This document shows positions 1 through 5,837 of a stretch of 7,583 bases of DNA, piece after piece. Position 1 is the first letter of the stretch. Each line of letters opens with the position of its first letter. Below the pieces are notes generated by a model that was given only the letters and a program-made list of their open reading frames with translations, made no database searches and was not told the origin of the DNA. Origin of the DNA: Anaerolineae bacterium (GTDB taxonomy: Bacteria > Chloroflexota > Anaerolineae > JAAYZQ01); contig JAFGIA010000446.1 of the NCBI GenBank assembly GCA_016929795.1, forward strand, positions 1 through 7,583. Reading direction: 5' to 3'. The translations under genes and the position numbers were made by a program.

Positions 1-292
1 CACCTTTCGCGAGGGCGCCGACGGGGTGATGGTGCTCGGTTGACACCTGGGCGACTGCCACTATGTTAGTGGCAATCATCGAACCGCAAAGCGGTTCCCC
101 ATCTTGCGCAAGCTGCTGAGCTATGCCGGCATTGATCCGGCCCGGCTGTTACTCGACTGGGTGTCGGCCTCTGAAGCCAACCGCTTTGCCGAGGTCGTGC
201 AAGAGTTTACCGAAGTTGTCCGCCGTCTCGGGCCGTTGGAGACGAAAGAAGCGGCCGTGCCTCGGGCCCACGCCCGCAGCGCTCTGGAGTAG
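1..292 (+). CDS. MvhD/VhuD-type delta subunit, selenocysteine-containing (5' end outside window)
   Basis: This is the C-terminal part of a hydrogenase/heterodisulfide reductase delta subunit. The family is a small [2Fe-2S] protein that passes electrons from a hydrogenase or formate dehydrogenase to the flavoprotein HdrA. The reading frame starts at base 2 and gives 96 residues before the TAG at 290-292. The family signature GADGVLVxGCHPGDCHY..GN is seen here as GADGVMVLG-U-HLGDCHYVSGN, with the first Cys codon replaced by TGA at 41-43. The reading frame continues through the TGA with family-like sequence (RFPILRKLL, LDWVSASEANRFAEVV, RRLGP), so this is not a true stop. A SECIS-like hairpin follows the TGA. 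About 19 residues after RRLGP form a tail beyond the usual family end. The stop lies 3 nt before the next gene, so the genes are translationally linked. The N-terminus is missing, and hdrA is the expected upstream neighbour. The family call is strong; the Sec call is strong but rests on sequence alone. Confidence 0.88.
41..74 (+). promoter_or_regulatory. Sec UGA codon and SECIS-like hairpin of the MvhD-like gene
   Basis: The TGA at 41-43 is followed after 12 nt by a perfect 8-bp stem: TGCCACTA (56-63) pairs with TAGTGGCA (67-74) around the loop TGT (64-66). Bacterial SECIS elements are hairpins directly downstream of the UGA, inside the coding sequence, with a small loop carrying an early G. 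SelB bound there delivers Sec-tRNA. The spacing of 20 nt from UGA to loop and the G at loop position 2 fit what I know of these elements. The fold was judged by eye. Confidence 0.75.
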
Positions 293-295
293 AGA

Positions 296-1105
296 ATGAT
301 GATCGATGACCGCCTGGAGAGTGTGCGCGAGATCGTAGCCCGGCTGCTGGTGGAGGGGCAGGTCGAGGGAGTGCTGGCGCTCCGCGTCGAACCCACGCTG
401 GGGGATGAAGCCACGGCCCCCCACCTGTTCTGCCCTGGCGATGACTTGTCGGCACTGCGGCTCTGGCCCAAGTATCCGTCGCCCAAGATCGTCGACCGGT
501 TGCTCAAAGTCCACCCTGAGGCAAGGCTCGGGATGGTGGTGCGTGGCTGCGAGGAGCGCGGCTTGATCGAGTTGGCCAAGCGCAACCAGGTGGATCTGGC
601 ACGCCTGGAGCTGATCTATGTGGCCTGCACAGCCGAGGAACGCGACGCTTGCCGCTGCGCGTGGCCCTACCCCAGCCGCATCGACGCTGGCGAGAAGGTG
701 CAAGGGACGGCCGACGCGCTGGTGGCAGAGCACCAACAGCGCTCGGCGGCAGAGAAGACAGAGTTCTGGCGGGAGCAGTTTGCGCGCTGTATCAAATGCT
801 ACGCCTGCCGGACGGCGTGTCCACAGTGCTTCTGTGAGGTGTGCGTGCTGGAGGATGACCTGTGGGTGGAGACTGGCGTGCTGGCACCGCCATTTCCGTC
901 CTATCACCTGATCCGCGCCTACCACACGATCAGCAAATGCGTGGGCTGTATGGAGTGCGAGCAGGCGTGCCCGGCCGATATCCCGCTGACGGTACTCTAC
1001 ACATTGCTGAGACAGGATGCAGAAGAGATGTTTGAATACGTGCCGGGGCGGAGTGTGGATGATCCCCCTCCGCTGGTGGTCGAAACGATGTGGCAGGGGC
1101 ATTGA
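296..1105 (+). CDS. Ferredoxin-like subunit with two [4Fe-4S] motifs, FrhB/HdrC-like, of an Hdr-Fdh complex
   Basis: This 269-residue soluble protein has no signal peptide or membrane segment. Its C-terminal half carries a bacterial-type dicluster ferredoxin: C165-x2-C168-x2-C171-x3-C175-P, then C215-x2-C218-x2-C221-x3-C225-P, which should bind two [4Fe-4S] clusters. Three more Cys (178, 180, 183) follow the first motif. The N-terminal half has a segment, about residues 76-126, with C85, C111, C119 and C121. It ends in CRCAWPYP and resembles, from memory, electron-transfer subunits found beside HdrA and MvhD genes. The likely role is an electron wire between FdhA and the MvhD/HdrA part of the complex. 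Start choice: ATG at 296 lies 6 nt after GGAG (286-289); a second ATG at 299 is equally possible. The gene sits between the two selenoprotein genes with short gaps (3 and 28 nt), so one operon is likely. The exact family name is uncertain. Confidence 0.8.
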   Translation: MMIDDRLESVREIVARLLVEGQVEGVLALRVEPTLGDEATAPHLFCPGDDLSALRLWPKYPSPKIVDRLLKVHPEARLGMVVRGCEERGLIELAKRNQVDLARLELIYVACTAEERDACRCAWPYPSRIDAGEKVQGTADALVAEHQQRSAAEKTEFWREQFARCIKCYACRTACPQCFCEVCVLEDDLWVETGVLAPPFPSYHLIRAYHTISKCVGCMECEQACPADIPLTVLYTLLRQDAEEMFEYVPGRSVDDPPPLVVETMWQGH

Positions 1106-1120
1106 TTGTGGTGCTGACCA

Positions 1121-1126
1121 GGGAGG
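1121..1126 (+). promoter_or_regulatory. Ribosome binding site of fdhA
   Basis: GGGAGG lies 7 nt upstream of GTG at 1134. This supports the GTG as the fdhA start, which places the first cluster Cys at residue 10, as expected for the family. Confidence 0.75.
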
Positions 1127-1133
1127 TTAGCAG

Positions 1134-3215
1134 GTGGAATACAAAAACGTTTTGACGACATGTGTCTACTGCGGGTGCGGGTGCGGGATGTACCTGCAGG
1201 TCCTCGACGGGAAGGTGGTCGGCACGCTGCCGGCCAAGGGGCATGCGATCAGCGAGGGCAAGCTGTGTATCAAGGGGTGGAACGCGCATGATTTCATCTA
1301 CCACCCAGATAGGCTGACCACCCCCCTGATCCGCGACGAAAAGGGAGGGGCGTTGCGCGAGGCAACGTGGGACGAGGCACTCGACCTGGTGGCGCGCCGG
1401 CTGGGTGACATTGTAGCCCAACATGGCCCGGACGCCACAGGGTTTCTTGCATCGGCCAAGTGCACGAACGAGGAGAATTATCTCCTGCAAAAGCTGGCGC
1501 GTGGGGTGATCGGCACCAACAACGTCGATCACTGTGCCCGCCTCTGACACGCCCCCACCGTGGCCGGTCTGGTCACATCGTTCGGTAGTGGGGCAATGAC
1601 TAACAGCGTGCCCGAGTTTGAGGAATATACCGATTGCTTTCTGATCATCGGCTCGAACACGACTGAGGCACACCCGCTGGTCGCGACACGGGTCATGCGC
1701 GCGCACAAGCGCGGAGCCAAGATCATCGTGTTTGACCCGCGCGACGTGCAGATCGCGAAAATCGCCGACCTCCATCTGTCGCACCGCCCGGGCACGGATG
1801 TGGCGTGTCTCAACGGCCTGATGCACGTGATTATCGAGGAGGATCTGTACGACAGGGCCTTTGTCGAGGAGCGGACTGAAGGGTTCAAAGAGCTGAAGGC
1901 GGCGGTGACCGAGTATACGCCCGAGCGCGTAGAGCAGATCACGGGTATTCCGGCGGCCGACCTGGTGACGGCGGCGCGCTTGTACGCGAATGCGGAGCGG
2001 GCGGCGATCCTGTATGCGATGGGCATCACACAGCACACGACGGGCGTGGACAATGTTGTATCGTGTGCGAACCTGGCGATGCTGACAGGCAACGTCGGCA
2101 AGCCTGGGACGGGGGTCAACCCGCTGCGCGGCCAGAACAATGTGCAGGGTGCATGTGATGTGGGCGGGTTGCCCAACGTGTACACCGGCTACCAGGCAGT
2201 GACGGTGCCCGGTGTGCAGGAAAAATTTCGCGAGGCGTGGGGGTACGCACCTGACACGCGCGTGGGCCTGACTGTGACCGAGATGATGGCAGCGGCGCAC
2301 GTCGGCGCGCTAAAGGCGATGTTTGTGTTGGGCGAGAACCCGATGGTGTCTGACCCGGACGTCAACCACGTGCGCGAGGCACTCGCCCATTGTGAGTTCC
2401 TCGTGGTGCAGGACATTTTTCCTACCGAGACGGTGGAACTTGCCGACGTGGTGCTGCCAGGCACGAGCTTTGCCGAGAAGGACGGCACCTTTACGGGCAC
2501 CGACCGCCGCATTCAGCGGGTGCGGAAAGCGGTAGAGCCGGTGGGCAACAGCCGCGCGGATTGGGAGATTATTGCCGATCTTGGCGCCCGCCTGGCTGGG
2601 TCTCGAATGCCGGGTGCCGAAGCTCCATTCGCCGGCTGGAGTTACGCTTCACCGGCTGACGTGATGGACGAGATCGCGGCTCTGACTCCGATCTATGGCG
2701 GGGCCAGCTTTGAGCGGCTGGACCGGGATGGATTTGTCCAGTGGCCCGCGCCCAGTGCGGAACATCCTGGCACCCCCTACCTGCACAAGGATCGGTTCAG
2801 CCGGGGGCTGGGGCATTTTGTGGCGGTGGCGTTCAAAGAGCCGGCAGAGGCGCCTGACGAGGCGTATCCGCTGCTGTTAACAACAGGGCGGATCATGTTC
2901 CACTATCACACGGGCAGCATGACGCGCCGCTCGGAAAAATTGGACAGAGAGGTACCCGATGGGTATGTCGAGATCAGTCCTGAGGATGCAGACAGGCTGG
3001 GTCTGGACAAGTCGGAGCCGGTACGGGTGGTGAGCCGCCGCGGCCAGATCGAGACGCGGGCATGGATTACGCGCCGGGTGCCGCCAGGGACCGTATTTAT
3101 TCCCTTCCACTTTGCAGAGGCGGCGGCTAATGTGCTGACCAACCCGGCGGTTGACCCGATTGCCAAGATCCCCGAATTCAAGGTAGCGGCGGTGCGCATC
3201 GAAAAGGTGGCATAA
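1134..3215 (+). CDS. fdhA: Formate dehydrogenase catalytic subunit, molybdopterin selenoprotein
   Basis: This enzyme oxidises formate to CO2, or the reverse, at a bis-molybdopterin guanine dinucleotide Mo/W centre. It is 693 residues when the TGA at 1545-1547 is read as selenocysteine 138. It has a [4Fe-4S] motif C10-x2-C13-x3-C17 with C45 and the conserved K47. The active-site segment NNVDHCARL-U138-H139-APTVAGL matches E. coli FdhF around U140/H141. Further family marks are RGQNNVQGACD with R332 at the place of the FdhF active-site Arg, and LGENP near 400. The C-terminal dinucleotide-binding domain starts with TTGR near 583 and has HTGSMTRRS at 592-599. There is no twin-arginine signal or membrane segment, so the protein is cytoplasmic. 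The start is a GTG with a good ribosome binding site. Gene callers would report two genes split at the TGA. With the two upstream genes it likely forms an Hdr-linked formate dehydrogenase. A convergent terminator follows the TAA. Confidence 0.95.
1545..1594 (+). promoter_or_regulatory. Sec UGA codon and SECIS element of fdhA
   Basis: The TGA at 1545-1547 is followed after 12 nt by the stem GTGGCC (1560-1565) pairing with GGTCAC (1571-1576), with one G-U pair, around the loop GGTCT (1566-1570). The loop sequence GGTCT is shared with the E. coli fdhF SECIS (AGGUCU loop), to which SelB binds. A lower stem is possible: GCCCC-C-AC (1551-1558) against GTGGGGC (1588-1594) with one bulged C. Confidence 0.85.
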
Positions 3216-3221
3216 GCCACC
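3206..3221 (+). other. Small hairpin over the fdhA stop codon
   Basis: GGTGGC (3206-3211) and GCCACC (3216-3221) pair perfectly around ATAA, which contains the TAA stop. The same arm sequences recur in the terminator just downstream, so the two structures could exchange partners. The function is unknown, and it may be chance. Confidence 0.4.
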
Positions 3222-3228
3222 AGGTCTG

Positions 3229-3268
3229 AAAAAAAGAGGGGCCACCACAAGGTGGCCCCTCTTTTTTT
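3229..3268. terminator. Bidirectional rho-independent terminator between fdhA and rplL
   Basis: A perfect 11-bp stem, GAGGGGCCACC (3236-3246) with GGTGGCCCCTC (3251-3261), has the loop ACAA. It is flanked by seven A on the left (3229-3235) and seven T on the right (3262-3268). Read on either strand it is a GC-rich hairpin followed by a U-run, so it can end both the fdh operon (+) and the ribosomal protein operon (-). It lies 13 nt after the fdhA stop and 17 nt after the rplL stop. Confidence 0.93.
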
Positions 3269-3285
3269 GTGGGATTCGTACCAGC

Positions 3286-3681
3286 CTAGCTGATCTCGAC
3301 GACTGCGTCCTCAGCACGGAGTGCGGCAGCAGCCGATTCGGCCTGGTCCTTCGGTGCAGCTTCAAGGACCTTGACCGGGGCGCTGTCGACCAGCTCCTTG
3401 GCCTCGCGCAGGCCCAGGTCGGGGCGGAAGGTGCGAACGGCCTTGATGACCTGGATCTTTTTCGGGCCGACGTCCTTGAGCGTGACGTCGAATTCGGTCT
3501 TTTCCTCGACCTCTTCCTCGGCCGCCGCGGCCGCGGCGCCAGCCATGGCCATCCCGGCCATGGCCATCGGTGCAGCCGCCGACACCCCCCACTTTTCCTG
3601 GAGCATCTTGGACAGCTCGGCCGCCTCGAGCAGCGTCAGTTGATCGAGCGATTCCACCAGTTTCTGCAACTTCTCAGACAT
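3286..3681 (-). CDS. rplL: 50S ribosomal protein L7/L12
   Basis: This 131-residue protein forms the flexible stalk dimer of the large subunit and recruits translation GTPases, including EF-Tu encoded at the other end of this cluster. The N-terminal dimerisation part covers about residues 1-33. A long Ala/Met/Gly hinge follows at about 34-56 ([20 protein letters not shown]). The globular C-terminal domain, about 61-131, contains the typical [18 protein letters not shown] and [10 protein letters not shown] stretches. The hinge contains a small repeat, MAMAG twice. The ATG is preceded by AGGAGG at 3693-3698, 11 nt away. It follows rplJ by 66 nt, the usual order. It is the last gene of the cluster here, since no rpoB follows it. 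Confidence 0.97.
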   Translation of the reverse strand: MSEKLQKLVESLDQLTLLEAAELSKMLQEKWGVSAAAPMAMAGMAMAGAAAAAAEEEVEEKTEFDVTLKDVGPKKIQVIKAVRTFRPDLGLREAKELVDSAPVKVLEAAPKDQAESAAAALRAEDAVVEIS

Positions 3682-3747
3682 GACTTTTAGTTCCTCCTCG
3701 AATTCATAAGTGTTTCTTGAACGTTGGTTTATACCAGGGCCACCCGC

Positions 3748-4287
3748 TTAGGCGGCGGCTTCCTGTTCCTGCCCCTGCTCCGATCGGGCATGGAGCACCT
3801 GGACCAGCTCGCGCAAGGGGGCATTCAGCGTGCCCACCAGGCTGCCCATCGGACCCTGGATGGCGCCGAGCAACTGTGCCCTCAGCACCTCACGCGGCGG
3901 AAGATCCGCCAGGCTGGCGACTGCTGAAGCATCCAGGATGGTGGTGCCGACAATGGCACCCTTGATGACCAGAATGTCAGTGCTGGCGGCAAACTCGCGC
4001 AGGATTTTGGCCACCGGTGGCGCATCTGCCAGGCAGTAGCTCACCGCCAATGGGCCGTCCAACTGCTGCGTGGGCACCGGCAGCCCACTCTGCTCGAGCG
4101 CGAGCTCGAACAGGGTGTTCTTGATGACCTGGAACACACTGTCAACCTCGCGCAAGCTCCGGCGCAGATCGCTAATCTGCGCTACGGTCAGGCCGCGATA
4201 GTCGGTCAGGATGATCGCCTGGCTGCGGGACATCTTGTCCTTGTAGTCGGCCAACATCTCTACCTTTTGCTCTTTTGTGATTGCCAA
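3748..4287 (-). CDS. rplJ: 50S ribosomal protein L10
   Basis: L10 anchors the L7/L12 dimers to the ribosome and, as the L10-L12 complex, represses its own mRNA. The protein has 179 residues. The N-terminal domain matches the family (MAITKEQKVEMLADYKDKM, IILTDYRGLTV, LRRSLRE, QVIKNTL). The C-terminal helical stretch after about residue 140 (LVGTLNAPLRELVQVLHAR) is the L12-binding region, followed by a short EQEAAA tail. The start codon is TTG at 4285-4287. It is supported by an excellent ribosome binding site and by AITKEQK directly after it. The next in-frame ATG would remove residues 1-10. The gene is preceded by a leader with the features of L10 autoregulation. Confidence 0.95.
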   Translation of the reverse strand: MAITKEQKVEMLADYKDKMSRSQAIILTDYRGLTVAQISDLRRSLREVDSVFQVIKNTLFELALEQSGLPVPTQQLDGPLAVSYCLADAPPVAKILREFAASTDILVIKGAIVGTTILDASAVASLADLPPREVLRAQLLGAIQGPMGSLVGTLNAPLRELVQVLHARSEQGQEQEAAA

Positions 4288-4293
4288 TCTGCC

Positions 4294-4304
4294 TCACCTC
4301 CTTT
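4294..4304 (-). promoter_or_regulatory. Strong ribosome binding site deciding the TTG start of rplJ
   Basis: Read on the - strand this is AAAGGAGGTGA, a near-complete match to the anti-Shine-Dalgarno end of 16S rRNA. It lies 6 nt before the TTG at 4287 (9 nt counted from AGGAGG). This compensates for the weak start codon. Confidence 0.85.
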
Positions 4305-4352
4305 GTTCCGTCGTCCTTGCCCAAGCTCTGGCGGGGGCAGCTCGCTCAACGT

Positions 4353-4385
4353 AAAAGGGCCTTTGCGCCGCCGACGCAAAGGCCC
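4353..4385 (-). terminator. Attenuator hairpin in the rplJL leader
   Basis: On the - strand GGGCCTTTGCG (4385-4375) pairs perfectly over 11 bp with CGCAAAGGCCC (4367-4357) around a 7-nt loop, followed by TTTT (4356-4353). It sits between the L10-binding leader and the rplJ start, where a transcription attenuator is expected. The U-run is short, so termination may be partial. Confidence 0.75.
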
Positions 4386-4490
4386 CGATCTTGTTCCAAG
4401 TGATAGGATAAAAAGATCTCGCTCGCTTTGCCTCGGCAGGCCGATTTGGTTTAAGCACGCGGCTCTCTGAGCATGCGCACCTGCTGTCTC
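4386..4490 (-). promoter_or_regulatory. L10 leader, autoregulatory RNA for rplJL
   Basis: In known L10 leaders the L10-(L12) complex binds a kink-turn-like stem and switches off its own operon. On the - strand GACAGCAGG (4488-4480) and CCTGCCGAGG (4440-4431) give the GCAGG/CCTGC closing stem with flanking GACAG and CGAGG. Between them lie a hairpin GCATGC (4476-4471) with GCGTGC (4460-4455) and the sequence CTTAAAC (4455-4449). These match the Rfam L10 leader pattern as I remember it. The segment GAGGCAAAG (4434-4426) can also pair with CTTTGC in the attenuator arm (4381-4376), which suggests an antiterminator form. The rest of 4288-4560, including 4491-4560 just after rplA, shows no gene and no convincing promoter by eye. 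Confidence 0.82.
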
Positions 4491-4560
4491 GGGCACTCTA
4501 TTCAGTTTTTCTATTTGCGTGGCGCATGGCCTGCGTCACGCGCGTTGCGAACTGCTGCGC

Positions 4561-5274
4561 CTAGATCGTCTTCATGGCGGTTGCCGCCGCAGGATCGACC
4601 CGGACGCCAGGTCCCATTGTGTGACACAAGGTCACCTTGCGGATATACTGGCCCTTGGCTGCAGGTGGGCGTGCCCTGACGATGGCTTCCATCACGGCTG
4701 CCATGTTTTCCTGCAGGTCTTCAGTCGCAAAGCTCGTCTTGCCGATCGGCACGTGGATGTTGGCTGTCTTGTCGACGCGATACTCGACGCGCCCCTGGCG
4801 CGTTTCCGCAATGACGCGGGTCAGGTCTTCGTCGTTGACGATGGTGCCGGCCTTGGGGCTGGGCATCAGGCCGCGCGGGCCAAGGACGCGACCGAGGCGG
4901 CCGACTTTGCGCATCATTGCCGGTGTGGCGATAACGACGTCAAAATCGAACCAGCCCTGATTGATCTTTTCGATCATGTTGTCACTGCCGACATAGTCGG
5001 CCCCTGCTTCTTCGGCCCACCGGGCGGCCTCACCCTCGGCGAATACGAGGATGCGCACCTTTTTCCCGGTGCCCTTGGGCAGGAGAACCACGCCGCGCAC
5101 CTGCTGGTCGGCGTGCCTCGGGTCAAGACCGGTGCGCAGGTGCACTTCGACGGTGGCATCGAAATTGGTGAAATCGGTCTTTTTGACCAACTCGATCGCA
5201 TCAACCGGCGAGTAGGTCTGTGACCTGTCGACGAGCTTGCGAGCCTCCTGGTACTTTTTCCCTTGTTTTGCCAT
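4561..5274 (-). CDS. rplA: 50S ribosomal protein L1
   Basis: L1 forms the L1 stalk at the E site and helps release deacylated tRNA. In many bacteria it also represses the L11-L1 mRNA. The protein has 237 residues, close to the usual 225-235. Clear family marks are [11 protein letters not shown] at the start, [45 protein letters not shown] and the C-terminal [17 protein letters not shown] followed by TMGPGVRVD. The ATG at 5272-5274 is preceded 5 nt upstream by GAGGAG (5280-5285 on the + strand as CTCCTC). The gap from rplK is 83 nt. That gap holds a GGGG-GAAA-CCCC mini-hairpin (5298-5309) of unknown meaning. Confidence 0.97.
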   Translation of the reverse strand: MAKQGKKYQEARKLVDRSQTYSPVDAIELVKKTDFTNFDATVEVHLRTGLDPRHADQQVRGVVLLPKGTGKKVRILVFAEGEAARWAEEAGADYVGSDNMIEKINQGWFDFDVVIATPAMMRKVGRLGRVLGPRGLMPSPKAGTIVNDEDLTRVIAETRQGRVEYRVDKTANIHVPIGKTSFATEDLQENMAAVMEAIVRARPPAAKGQYIRKVTLCHTMGPGVRVDPAAATAMKTI

Positions 5275-5357
5275 TTCTTCTCCTCTGTGGTGTTGTTGGG
5301 GTTTCCCCCTCCCACGCCTCTCTATTCTCTGATTTCTTTCCGGTCGTCGCGGTCAGC

Positions 5358-5783
5358 CTAGTCGACGACGGTGATCCCCATGCTGCGCGCTGTGCCTTCA
5401 ATCATTTGCATGGCGCTCTCGACATCGTACGCGTTCAGGTCTTTCATCTTTTGCTCGGCAATCTCGCGCACCTGCTTGCGCGTGACCGAGCCCACTTTGT
5501 TGACGACTACGTCGCCTGCCCCCTTGCCCACGCCGGCTGCCTTTTTGAGAAGGTCAGTGGTCGGCGGGGTCTTGAGCTCGAAGCGGAACGAGTTGTCGGC
5601 AAAGATCGTGATCTCGGCCGGGATAATGCTGCCGGCCAGGTGGGCCGTGCGCGCGTTATAGTCTTTGCAAAAGGCCATGATATTGATGCCGTGCTGGCCC
5701 AGGGCCGGGCCGACAGGCGGCGCCGGCGTTGCCTTGCCGGCTGCGATGGCCAGTTTCACAATCGCTTTGACTTTTTTTGCCAT
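5358..5783 (-). CDS. rplK: 50S ribosomal protein L11
   Basis: L11 is part of the GTPase-associated centre and binds the 23S rRNA region targeted by thiopeptides. The 141 residues match the usual length exactly. The N-terminal domain has the conserved [16 protein letters not shown] at about 20-35. The C-terminal rRNA-binding domain has [21 protein letters not shown] and the GTARSMGI tail. The start ATG at 5781-5783 has only a G-rich stretch upstream (GGGGGGA on the - strand), a weak ribosome binding site. It follows nusG by 54 nt. That gap holds a 5-bp CGCGA/TCGCG hairpin (5811-5824). Confidence 0.97.
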   Translation of the reverse strand: MAKKVKAIVKLAIAAGKATPAPPVGPALGQHGINIMAFCKDYNARTAHLAGSIIPAEITIFADNSFRFELKTPPTTDLLKKAAGVGKGAGDVVVNKVGSVTRKQVREIAEQKMKDLNAYDVESAMQMIEGTARSMGITVVD

Positions 5784-5837
5784 GACAATCCCCCCACACA
5801 GTTCCAGTTACGCGATGGTTCGCGTTGTTTTCAATGC

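Noticed and set aside
41..43. TGA as a nonsense mutation, or TGA read as Trp
   Set aside because: The frame continues with conserved sequence, the TGA falls on a conserved Cys, a hairpin follows, and fdhA shows the same pattern. The tRNA-Trp anticodon CCA cannot read UGA, and the ferredoxin-like gene uses TGA as its stop.
149..1102. Open frame of 317 codons on the - strand opposite the MvhD-like and ferredoxin-like genes
   Set aside because: Antisense shadow of two genes with strong Fe-S motifs; no domain is recognisable.
930..2300. Long open frame on the - strand (456 codons) opposite fdhA
   Set aside because: It lies antisense to a gene with clear formate dehydrogenase motifs, is Arg/His/Pro-rich in the manner of high-GC shadows, and resembles no family.
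1560..3215. A separate gene starting after the fdhA TGA
   Set aside because: The segment begins inside the active-site stretch of FdhA and is in frame with the N-terminal part. It is one selenoprotein gene.
5298..5309. GGGG-GAAA-CCCC hairpin before rplA as an L1 binding site
   Set aside because: Only 4 bp, and it does not clearly match the L1 site pattern I know; not supportable by eye.
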